A stretch of 64,000 nucleotides of DNA. Origin: Humulus lupulus (taxonomy: Eukaryota; Streptophyta; Magnoliopsida; Rosales; Cannabaceae). Below, piece by piece: positions 37,801 to 49,000 of the stretch. A program made the translations under genes and the position numbers. Below the pieces are notes generated by a model, which saw only the letters and a list, made by a program, of their open reading frames with translations, did no database searches and was not told the origin of the DNA. The DNA lies in the NCBI RefSeq assembly GCF_963169125.1, contig NC_084795.1, positions 275,662,122-275,726,121 of the forward strand. Direction: 5' to 3'. Position 1 is the stretch's first letter, and each line of letters starts with the position of its first letter.

Positions 37801-39888
37801 AACTATTTTAACATTGTTTTCGATACTGTAAACTATTTAGAATTTCCTAAAAATTTACAGGATGCTCTAAATAATTATAATTTACATGGTCATAAAAAAA
37901 AATTCGTCGAAAATCATCACATTATCAAAAAACAGGAGTGGGTGCACCAGTATGCCCATTTTTAGGGTTGCAGCCTAGATGTACCCATAATTATTTACAT
38001 TCACCATAATGAATAATGTGTGTGTGTGTGATTTCAGTTCTGGGGAATCATGACTACAGGGGTAATGTGGAGGCACAACTTAGTCCAATCCTTCGAAAAT
38101 TGGACAGCAAATGGCTTTGTTTGAGATCTTTTATTGTTGACACAGGTAGGTCAAAACTATAAATATATATATATATATATTAAGCCAAGATAATAATTAA
38201 ATGAAATTTAATGTAATAATTTTTTATTGTATGTATGTATATTATATGCAGAAATTGCAGAGTTCTTCTTTGTAGATACTACTCCTTTTGTTGACACATA
38301 CTACTTACGTCCAAAGGAAAGTGTGTATGATTGGAATGGCATTCTACCCCGAAAGGATTACCTTTCTAATCTCTTGAAGGTCATTATTTTTAATTACTAT
38401 AGCTTTATTATTAATAATCAATCATATACATACATGCATCTAATTAACATTTAATATAACCAGAAAACAGATCAGTGAACTGGTATAAATAAACCTTAAC
38501 GGGGCGGGTTAGGGTGGGGCTGGAGCTTAGCGGGTTGGGACGGATCTTATTTTGAAGTCAAAATTTGTTGAAAAAATTAAAAAAAAAAAGGGAAAAAATG
38601 CATTAAAGTCCCCCTAGCTAGCTAAAACAAAAAACGTACAGAGATAATCCCTGTAATAAAATGAATTATTATAGGTACTGATTGTGTGTGTGTGTTTGTA
38701 AGTGTAGGAGGTGGATTCAGCACTAAAAGAGTCAACAGCGAAATGGAAGATCGTAGTGGGTCACCATACGATAAGAAGCGCTTCACAACAAGGCAACACC
38801 CGCGAAATTGAAATCCACCTTCTCCCAATTCTCCTGGTATATATACATATATATCATTATATTATATGAACAAGTTCAATCAACACCCACAAATAATTTT
38901 GATTTGATTATAGGGACAAAACTCTGGTAAGATAGCCATTTTTACCTTATTGGTGGTGCGACACTGCCTTATTTTTTTTTATACGTAAATAAGTTATAAT
39001 TTCGATTTTTTTTACGTGATTATGTTAACAAATTTTCGAGAAAATCTGAATAATTTATTGTATTCAAAATAGAATTTCAATAAAATCTAGTATTGTATCA
39101 GTACGAAAAAAAATTCATTATTCTATTTTCGGTACTATAAGTTATCCTCATTTACTTGAATACCTATACGAGATTCATAACTTATGCTTATATCGAAACA
39201 GAATTTCCCTATTAATATAAATATATATATATTACTTATTTGTAATTAAGTTCCAAAATTATTATATCTTTTTTTTTAAATTGTTATTAATAAAAGTGAA
39301 ACAAAAGAAGGAGCCAGATGATCTTGTCTCTCAACACATGGCTAGGATAAGATTAATAGAATATTATTGTTTCCCTTTTTAATTTGAATTTACAGAAAAA
39401 ACTTTTATTTATAATAATGAATTACTAACTATACATATATGTATAAATATATATATATATATTAAATTCATCAGGAAAACAATGTGGATGTTTACATGAA
39501 CGGGCATGACCACTGCTTACAACATATCACTAGCGTAGACAGGTAATTATTAATTAATAATAATAAGTTAAATTAATTAATAAGATTATATATATATGTA
39601 TATGTATTGATCATCAAGAACCATCTGATCTGAATAATCGAAATATATATATATATATAATGCAGTCCAATCCAATTTTTAACAAGTGGAGGAGGATCAA
39701 AGGCGTGGAGAGGAGATATAAGTTGGTGGAATCCAGATGAGATGAAGTTCTATTACGATGGCCAAGGATTCATGTCGGCACACTTCACTCCAACCCAATT
39801 ACACTTTCAATTTTATGATATTTTTGGCAATGTTTTGCATAAATCGACCACTTTCAAACCACTTTACCACTCTGCCATCTCAATCTGA
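34810..39888 (+). CDS. Purple acid phosphatase, low-molecular-weight type (PAP3/8/17-like), 344 aa, seven exons, copy 2
   Basis: Exons: 34810-35031, 37261-37417, 38038-38145, 38252-38379, 38708-38836, 39475-39542, 39666-39888; GT-AG introns, joined frame open (1035 nt). Same reaction and fold as the copy at 13255-22634. Dimetal motifs intact: GDWG (D59), GDNFY (D92, Y95), GNHD (N130, H131), VGHH (223-225), GHDH (H259, H261). The N-terminal hydrophobic segment (10-35) fits a signal peptide; Met20 is an alternative start. Exons 2, 3, 5 and 6 have exactly the same lengths as in copy 1 (157, 108, 129, 68 nt) and all phases match, proving tandem duplication. The C-terminal [18 protein letters not shown] block is the form usual in the family, so this copy looks the more conserved. 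Intron 2 carries a foldback MITE, intron 4 a GC-rich hAT-like fragment and intron 5 a second foldback MITE. Confidence 0.92.
37585..37975. mobile_element. Foldback MITE, family F, copy 3 (phosphatase-2 intron 2)
   Basis: GAGCACCGGTGCACTCC on the left is inverted as GAGTGGGTGCACCAGTATGC on the right; inner blocks AAGAAATTCTGAATAATTTAC and TAAACTATTTAGAATTTCCT match the family. It stops about 60 bp before exon 3. Confidence 0.7.
38930..39215. mobile_element. Foldback MITE, family F, degenerate copy 4 (phosphatase-2 intron 5)
   Basis: Carries the family blocks TTTTCGAGAAAATCTGAATAA and TTTTCGGTACTATAAGTTAT in inverted arrangement, much diverged and shorter. Confidence 0.5.
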
Positions 39889-40892
39889 TCTCACTGCTCA
39901 TCCTTATTATCCTTATTATTGTAAATTGTATTTATAATCATTATTATATATTATGCCTATATATATAGGCATTTCATTTCTGTTATGGAAAATTGAAAAA
40001 GTTGAACTTATTTCTAACTATTTTTGTACTCGTAATATATACGTTATTGTTAGATTACATGTTATCTTTAACACTATTTCGTTTTTTTTCCTTTTCCCAT
40101 TTATGTGTTGTGTTTAACATAAATCTAAATAATTATGTTTAATAGTGTCTCAACTCTCTCGGATATAAATATATATATATATATATCAATCATACATATA
40201 TTTTTAGTTTTTGTTTGCTTTATTTTTGAATTTGAGAATAAGAATAAAAGATTATATATTATATATTTAATATAATATTAATTTTGTTTAATTAAATTTT
40301 ATTTAAGTTAAAAAATATATAATTTTATTATTTTTAAATAATTATCATTATAAAATATCTAAAAAAATATCATATTTTAATTTGTTTAATTATTTATTTA
40401 ACAAAAAATAAAATAAAAAATCGTTAAAATAAAAAAGTTGGTTATCTACTCTACACACTTTATATAGAAGAGATATATCCATGATACATATATACAATAT
40501 AAAAGTAAATAATTATACGTAAGCTTTAAAAAGCGTTATTTGCATGTGTATATTATTACGAAAAAAATCACACGTGCGGATTTTAGCTTTTTTTTTTTCT
40601 CAGCATTAGGTTTAGGCATGCAAATGAGTCAATACGTTTACGTGGCTAGGCTGAGATAGTCGGCACTACAAAAAGAAGGTAAGTGGAATGAATAATGATG
40701 ATATATATACATATAAATATATATATTTAGTAATATATAGTAGTGGTGGCTAGCTAGGATATAACTTTTCTCATGATCGTGATACAATTTATTTTACCTA
40801 AGGGGAACAATATTCACAAAACTTCTATTTGTTTTAATTAAATTAATATGCAATTTTTTTTTAAAAAAATATCACCCCAAATATATTAATTT
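39889..40892. other. Phosphatase-2 3' flank and intergenic AT-rich DNA
   Basis: Presumed 3'UTR first. At about 40210-40480 the sequence resembles the inverse of 23750-24150. A lone CACTACAAAAAGAAG at about 40664 looks like an isolated CACTA-type terminus with no partner. Confidence 0.4.
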
Positions 40893-41260
40893 GGGATTAT
40901 ACTTTTTTTTTTTACCCTGTATTTTGTCTCATTACTTGTTTGGACTCTGTATTTTGACAAATTATTTTTTGGACTTTATGTTTTATAAAATGATTAAAAT
41001 AGAACCCTACACTCAATTTTGATGAAGAAAAAATTAAATATAACAACGTGGTTTTTAAGCAGAATAATTTTATTTTTGTTCTAAATTATTATTTTGGTAA
41101 ATTATTTATGATTTTAGTTGAAAAAACATTAACTAAAATCGGGTGTATGGTTCTATTTTAGCCATTTTACACAACACATGGTCCAAAAAATAATTTGTCA
41201 AAACACAGGGTCGAAATAGGTAATAGGAAAAAACACAGGGTCCAAAAAATTGTAAACCCT
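40893..41260. mobile_element. MITE with perfect 8-bp target duplication
   Basis: Direct repeats ATTAATTT at 40885-40892 and 41261-41268 flank an inverted-repeat element: the left arm ACCCTGTATTTTGTCTC and TTTTGACAAATTATTTTTTG is mirrored by ATAATTTGTCAAAACACAGG and AAACACAGGGTCC. Arms ~150 bp; noncoding. 8 bp suggests hAT; Mutator with a 9th degenerate base is possible. Confidence 0.85.
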
Positions 41261-41422
41261 ATTAATTTCTAATTAAATATCCTTCCAAATTATTTTTAAA
41301 TCAAATATATTTAACTAACAATACCTTTTACTTCTATTTGTTTTAATTTATGTCCACAAATTGTTTTTCACACTCTATCAAACCACTCAAAATTTGACAC
41401 TTATCATTTTATAATATATGTA

Positions 41423-41790
41423 CACTACAAGAAATAAGCTTTTTGCTGGAGCAATTCCGAATTGCGCCGGTAAAAGCAACTTTCACCGGCGCAACTGGCG
41501 AATTGCGCCGGTAAAAACAAGCATCTTTGCCGGCGCAAATTTGCGCCGGCAAAGGTGACTTTTACCGGCGCAATTCGGGGTTGCGCCGGCAAAAGTCAAC
41601 GTGTTTTTTGAATTTTGCACGTTTAGAAGAAGTAGGTGGGTATACTTTTGCCAGCGCGTTTCGTTGCGCCGGCAAAAGAGGGCATTAGTAAAACGACGCC
41701 GTTTTGTGGTAGGGTTTACTAAGTACCTTTACCGGCGCATTTTTTGACTTTTGCCTGCGCAACGAAACGCGCCGGCAAAAGTCATAACGA
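41423..41790. repeat. Left terminal and subterminal repeats of the second CACTA element
   Basis: At least eight copies in both orientations of a GCGCCGG(C/T)AAAAG core between about 41467 and 41785. The same core recurs at 58186-58350, marking both ends as one element. Confidence 0.9.
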
Positions 41791-44357
41791 TTTATCACAG
41801 CCGCAAGCCTTCTTCTTCCCCATTTCAGTCTCAAAGTTTTTCAGAAAAAACTCTCTCTCTCTCTGTCCTCTGTTAATGTCTCCGACCCTCTTTCTCTCAT
41901 TTTTTTTTCAGACACTATCTTCTTCAACAGCTCCATCTCTCTCAAGTGTAAGTTGTTTTATTTTTTTGTTTGTTTTGCCCCTAAATTTTCTACTCATTTC
42001 ATTTTTTGTTTCTCTGTTTTAGTACGCCGACCGGACCACCACCACGCCACCACTCCGCCACACCTAGCCGACCGGACCACCGCGCCACCACCGGACCACC
42101 ACGCCGACCGAACCGAGGGTATACCGATATATATATTTATATATGTTATATTATATATTATAATATACTGATATATAAACTTATATATATTATATACTGA
42201 TATATATATTATATTATTATATATAAACTGATATATATATTATATATAATTTGATATATATATTATATATTTAAATTAATATATATTATATATAAACTAA
42301 TATATATATTTAAACCGAAAAATGTATATGGTTATATTTATATTTATGTTTTTTTTTTCTGTTTTGTATTTTTGTATTTTTTATTTATTTATTTCTGTTT
42401 ATATATGATTTAATTTTTGTTTTTTGTTTTTTTTTTATTTTTATTTTCTGTTTTAAATTTTAAAAAAAGAGGTACAAGAAAAAAATCAAATTTTATGTTG
42501 TGCATGATAGTATAGTAAAAATAATTACATTAGATTATCTAATATAATCTCATAATTAGAAATTAATTTAATTAATATTCGATTAATCTTAAAATTATGA
42601 GATTAGATTTGGTATTATAATAAGATTAAATTTTAGCAATTAAAAATCATATTTTAGAAATTTTAAGTAAATATACGTTTATGTTGTGCATGCTCTGGGA
42701 ATATTCTGTATATTGATCTAGTAATATTATGTATATTTTTGTGTGTAGTTTGCAGGTTTTATAAAATTTTGGGATAGTTTAAAATATAGTTGTTATGCTG
42801 CCCAAATTTTGTTAGTCTTAGGAAAATTAACATTAATTACAAAAAATATAGTCGTTAACATTTTAATTTTAATTTTAATGCTTTATATGTATTTTTTTAT
42901 CTTAATAACAACTATATTTAAGTTACTTTTATAATATATGTTTTTTGTATTTATTAATTTTTTTGTAAAATTTAAAAAACAGATTTGAATATGAATTTTT
43001 TTTTATTTTAATGTGTTATATGTATTTGTTTAATTTTGCTTGTTAATATTTATTATATTGTATTTTGCGATATATGTATTTTAGTTAAAGTATGAACTTA
43101 AAAAAACCAGATTAATAATGTATGTTCATATTTTTAAATTGTTTTATATTAAATGTGATATTTTTGTAAATATGTATTCAATAATTTTTTTTTGTATTAA
43201 TAAAAAAATTAGTTTTGGTATATGTTTTTTTGTGGTTAAATATTTGTATATATGTAAATTGATGTATTTGTTAATGCATATATATATTTTGTATGATCTG
43301 TGAATATTCTGGGTATATATGTGTTTAATTTGTAGGTTTTTCAATTTTTGGGATAGTTTGAAATATTGTCGTTATGCTGCCCAAATTTTGTTAGAGTTAG
43401 TAAAATTAATAAAAGTTTAATAATTAATTACATAAAAATTTAAGTATAATTAAAAATTCATCAAAAAAATAATTTTTAACTATAATTTAAATAAAATAAA
43501 ATTACCAATCATAATAATTGGTTTTAACATTAATATTAGTTGTTTTGTAATTGAAAAAAGTTAAAAATATAAATGATTTAATAAAATATAATTAAGTAAA
43601 ATATAAATATAATAAAATTGTTATTGATTAAGTAAATAATCCAATACAAATTGAAGAATTTAATAAAAAATTACAAAATGAAATTAATGTATAATTAAAT
43701 TAATTTTAAAATAAAAGTAATAAATAAGTAAATGTTAAAGTTGACTAGTCAAAGGACACGTGACACTACATGATTTGTCCACATTGTTATTATTCTTAAA
43801 ATAATTTTCAATTTAACAAAAAATAAAATTTACATTTTTTTAATAAAAAAATCAAACTTTTTTTCAATTTAAGATTAAGTATGAAAAATACATTTTTTTT
43901 AAATTTAATTTTTTATTGTTAATATCCTCAAATTTTTTAATTTATTATTATTATTATTAAAATCTTCCTATTTATCATTTTGTCTACTTTTTTTCAATTA
44001 AAGATTAAGTAATTTTGTTTAAAATCCAAGCAATAATTTAAGATTAAATATTTTTTTTACTTAATCTTAAATAATTGATTAAAAGCAACAAATTTGATAT
44101 TTTGTTGAAAAACAATAAATTGGATTTTTTTTTAAAATGAAAAATATAAAATGATTTTTTTAATGAAAAATTATTTAAAATAATAATAATAATAATAATG
44201 TGTACCAATCATGTGGTGCCACATGTCATTTTCCAGAGATAGGATATTATTATCAGTTAGTGATAATTAGGGAGACAAACAGTCATGAAATACTTTGACT
44301 ATCACTTCCCTCATTTTAAGACAATTATTAATATTTTCTTAATTATTTCGCTTAAAG
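41791..44357 (+). other. Noncoding leader of the second CACTA element
   Basis: CT-repeat sequence at about 41850-41880 and AAG|GTAAG-like context near 41947 resemble a 5' leader exon with a splice donor, so transcription of the transposase may start here and skip a ~2.4-kb intron. A GC-rich minisatellite-like block (about 42025-42118, GACCGGACCACC units) is followed by (TA)n to about 42310; the rest is A/T-rich and empty. Confidence 0.45.
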
Positions 44358-45659
44358 ATGGCGAGCGACAGGAGCTGGATGAGTGCAAGGAATCGTTGGT
44401 CTCTGGAGTATAGAAATGGTGTTAAGGAGTTATTCGATATCGCCAAACATCAGTTGAACGATCGAGGTTTGGTTCGTTGTCCGTGCAAGAAATGTGGGAA
44501 TGTTAAGTTCCAGCCTATTAAAGCAATTTCGATGCATTTATTCAACAATGACATCGTACAGTCCTACAAAGTGTGGCATTACCATGGAAAGGCGCTGCTG
44601 TCGCCACCAGCTGTGGTACGAGATCATGATAGAGATGAGATAGCGGATATCCTGAAGGATGTTTACGCTGAAGATGACGTTCCCGCTGGAAACTATAATG
44701 ATCCTCCCCAAGATGATCCTCAACATCGCGACAAGTATGACAATTTATTTAAGGAGATGTCAAGTGAACTGTACCCGGGTTGCCGAAAGTATTCCGCGTT
44801 GAACTTCTTGGTGAAGCTGATGCATCTCAAAGTTATTAACAAGTGCAGCAATCATTACTTTGATGGTTTGCTGGAATTGTTAGTCGACGCTATGCCTGAC
44901 GGAACAATTTTACCTAAGTCTAACTATGAGGTGAAGGCAAAGTTGCGGAGTATTGGATTGGGATATGAGTCCATCGATGCTTGCAAGCATGATTGTGCAC
45001 TATTTTGGAAGGAGAATGCGAATTTGGAATTCTGTCTGGTTTGAGATGTCACTATTCTAAAAGGCCAAGGGAAGATGGTGTGATGAGGCACCCCGCTGAC
45101 AGTAAGGTGTGGAAGCACCTTGATGAGTTGTACCCATCTTTCGCAGCCGAACCTCGAAATGTTAGGCTTGGGTTGGCTATAGATGGTTTCAATCCTTTTG
45201 GGAACATGAGCAACTCTTACAGCATGTGGCCTGTGATACTTGTCCCATACAACTTGCCGCCGAGGAAGTGCATGAAACCACAGTCATTAATGTTGTCTAT
45301 TCTAATTCCAGGTCCTTCTTCACCTGGAAAAGATATCGATGTCTATATGAGACCTTTGGTTGACGAGTTGAAGGAGTTATGGGTGAATGGTGTCGAGACA
45401 CGAGATGCAAACAATAGTACCTTGTTCAATATGCGTGCAGCAATCTTGTGGACCATTAATGACTACCCAGCTTATGCGATGATGTCTGAGTGGAGCACAA
45501 AAGGGTACAAGGCGTGTCCCACATGCAATGAAGAAACTCCATCTGTAGGGATTAGAAGTAAAATTGCATACATTGGCCATAGGAGGTTTCTTGATATGGA
45601 TCATGAATGGAGGAGCAAACGAGTACTATTCGACGGTAACAAGGAACTCAGGCCACCAC

Positions 45660-45690
45660 TGTAACGACCCAAATTCACTAATTGTATACA
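45660..45690 (+). repeat. Remnant 5' LTR of the gypsy element
   Basis: Only the first ~23 bases of the LTR (shared with 50650-50672) and a few terminal bases (TATACA against GTTACA) remain before the primer-binding site. About 2.1 kb present in the 3' LTR is missing, including any promoter. Confidence 0.8.
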
Positions 45691-46077
45691 ACTTGGTATC
45701 AGAGCGTCCTAGGTTTATGGGTCCTGAAGACTGGCTGGGTATGTACATTCGCTGCGGGAGACAAGCTCAACTCAGGGTTTGGTAATTGTATATGCATGAT
45801 TATGTGTTTAAATGATTTGAGTGAGATATGAATGTTGATATCTGTCTGATGAATAGGGAGCATGAGATTCTAATAGGGCCTGGTCCTTGACTATTGTATG
45901 ATGTTATTGAGGCGTGCTTATTAGCATTGCTGTGTATGTGGATGAATATCTGGATAAATTGTTATACTTGTTTGCTTGTGAATGATTGGAGTTTCGGTGG
46001 TGGATTATGGAGAGATTATTACCCTGTCATCATGGCCTAATTGCTGAGTCGTTGTTTATAGATTGACTTGAATAGTT

Positions 46078-49000
46078 ATGCGTTCAAGGAAATCCACACG
46101 ACAAGCCGGCAGGTCTGGGGCTAGAGAGGATGACCAGGGCCCAACCCCTCCGCCAGTCCCTGAGAACTGGCAGCAGTTAATGGCAGAAATGCAAGCTAGG
46201 CTTCAGAGCCAAGATGAACTGATCAGAATTCTGCAGCAGGCTCCATCTGGGAGTGTTGCCCCTGCTGGACCACCGGCACTGGTACCTGTGGTACAGCCTG
46301 TTGATGTTGGCAATAAAGTGGAACCGTTGTATGAGCGGTTCAGAAAGCCGCAGCCCCCGATCTTTGAGGGTGGACCAGATCCACTAAAGGCTGAGCAGTG
46401 GATGACCCTGATTACCACCATACTTGATTTTATGAAAGTAGAAGGACATGATAGGGTGGCCTGTGCCACTTATATGCTGAGAGAGGATGCCTTAATCTGG
46501 TAGGAGGTGGCGTCACAAACTAGAAATGTTGCTGCAATGACATGGGAGGAGTTTAAGGATTTGTTCAATCAGAAGTACTATAACGTTGCCGTCAGGGCAG
46601 CGAAGGTAAATGAATTTGTGGGGCTGGTTCAGGGCGGTATGACCGTTACAGAATACGCTTTGAAGTTTGACAGACTTGCAAAGTTCGCACCAGATCTTGT
46701 ACCTACCGATGCGACCAGGTTAGACAGATTTGTTAGAGGGCTAAATGTCATGATAGCCCGGGATGTAAGGATAACTACAGTTCCTGGAGTGACTACTTAT
46801 GCCCAGGCTGTGGAGAGGGCTCTGACTGCTGAGGAAGCAGAGAATAGGATATGGAGGGATAGTGCAGCGAGAAGGGAGGGCCGTAGGCCGGTGCCTCCAT
46901 ATTCAGGTTCTAGTAGAGGTGGAGGTATCAGTGATTTGAAGAGAAAGACTCCTGAAGCCCCAAACGCTCCTAGGTTTGATAGAGGAGGTCGGGGTGCTCA
47001 GGGTGGCCGTCGGGGAGGCGGTGATTCGTGGAGGACTTACCCAGAATGCACAAGGTGCAGGAGACGCCATTTGGGCGAGTGTCAGGCTAAGGCCTGTTAT
47101 GTATGCGGGGTGGTGGGACACCTCAGGAAAGATTACCCAACAGTGAAGAAGGGCGAGGCATGGAAGGTGGACAGCTTGACTCCAGCTCGAGTGTTCACTT
47201 TGACGCAGGCAGAGGCCGAGGCTAGTCCCTCGGTAGTGGCAGGTCAGCTTTCTAGTGCTGGCACTCCTTTTACTGTTTTGATTGATTCTAGTGTCACGCA
47301 TTCATTTGTATCTGATAGGGTGATTGATAAATTGTGTAGACCTAGTGAGTTTAGTGCTTCAGGGTTTGGGACTATATTGCCTACAGGAGAGCTGGTAGTG
47401 TCTAGGAGATAGGTTAGGGCACTGCCAGTGTTAGTTGATGGTAGGGAGTTGTCAGTGGACTTGATTGAGTTGAGTATGGAGGATTTTGACATAATTTTAG
47501 GTATGGATTGGCTGGTTAGATATGGAGCTACCATTGACTGTAGAAAGAAAATGGTGACTTTTGAGCCAGAGGGTGAGGATCCCTTCGTTTTTGTGGGAGC
47601 TGTACGTGGACCCTATGTACCCAGAATTTCTGCGTTGAGAGCCAGAGATTTGCTACAGGGTGGATGTATAGGTTTCTTGGCTACTGTGGTGGATACCACC
47701 AAAGTTTCACCAGTTGGGCCGGAGGAGACCAGACTGGTTTGTGAGTTCTTGGATGTGTTCCCTGAGGATTTTCCTGGGTTGCCGCCACGTAGGGAGATTG
47801 AGTTTGTTATTGAGTTGGCACCGGGGACAGAGCCAGTGTCGAGGGCACCATACAGGATGGCACCAGCGGAACTGAAAGAGTTAAAGATACAACTGCGGGA
47901 ACTTCTGGATATAGGGTTCATCAGACCTAGCTATTCGCCATGGGGTGCTCCAGTTTTATTTGTTAAGAAGATGGATGGTACTCTGAGAATGTGTATTGAT
48001 TATCGGGAATTGAATAAGTTAACTATTAAGAATAAGTATCCCCTACCGAGGATTGATGACTTGTTCGACCAGTTGCAGGGTAAGATGGTGTTCTCAAAGA
48101 TTGATCTTCGATCTGGTTATCACCAGCTGAGGATCAAGGATGAGGACATACCTAAGACAGCTTTCCGGACGCGGTATGGGCATTATGAGTTCTTGGTCAT
48201 GTCTTTTGGTTTGACCAATGCCCCAGCAGCTTTTATGGACTTAATGAACAGAGTATTCAAAGATTTTCTAGATCAGTTTGTTATAGTCTTCATTGATGAC
48301 ATCCTGGTGTACTCCAGTTCAGAGGCAGAGCACGAGTTTCATCTTCGACTGGTTCTTCAGAGGTTGAGGGAGCATCAGTTATATGTTAAGTTTAAGAAGT
48401 GCGAGTTCTGGTTACCTGAAGTGACATTCCTTGGACACATTGTAGGTGCAGATGGGATTAAAGTGGATCCGTCTAAGATAGAGGCAGTTAGGGATTGGCC
48501 GAGGCCAAGGAACGCCTCAGAAGTGCGGAGTTTTCTTGGTTTGGCAGGCTACTACAGGCGGTTTGTAGAAGGCTTCTCGAAGATAGCAGCACCGATGACA
48601 GAATTGACAAGAAAGAATTTAAAGTTTATTTGGTCAGACAAGTGTGAGGGCAGTTTCCAAGAATTGAAGCGACGACTTATTATTGCACTAGTGTTGAGTT
48701 TGCCTTTAGGAGAAGGGAAGTTTGTTGTTTATTGTGATGCGTCAAGGTTGGGCTTAGGCTGTGTGTTGATGCAGAATGAGAAGGTGATAGCTTATGCGTC
48801 ACGACAGCTGAAGGAGTATGAGTAGCGGTATCCTACTCATGACCTAGAGCTGGCAGCAGTGGTTTTTGCCTTGAAGATTTGGCGGCATTATCTTTATGGG
48901 GAGAAATGCGAGGTGTATACAGACCATAAAAGCCTGAAGTATTTCTTTACACAGAAGGACCTGAATATGAGACAGAGGCGTTGGCTAGAGTTGGTGAAAG

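Noticed and set aside
40664..40678. Isolated CACTACAAAAAGAAG as another CACTA end
   Set aside because: No inverted partner or subterminal repeats nearby; kept only as a note.
41744..42200. Three overlapping open frames at the left end of the second CACTA element
   Set aside because: They consist of subterminal repeats, a CT microsatellite and the GC-rich block in three frames; no domain, and they extend into TA repeats.
45694..45705. Possible tRNA-like sequence TGGTATCAGAGC
   Set aside because: It is the primer-binding site complementary to initiator Met tRNA, not a tRNA gene; no cloverleaf around it.
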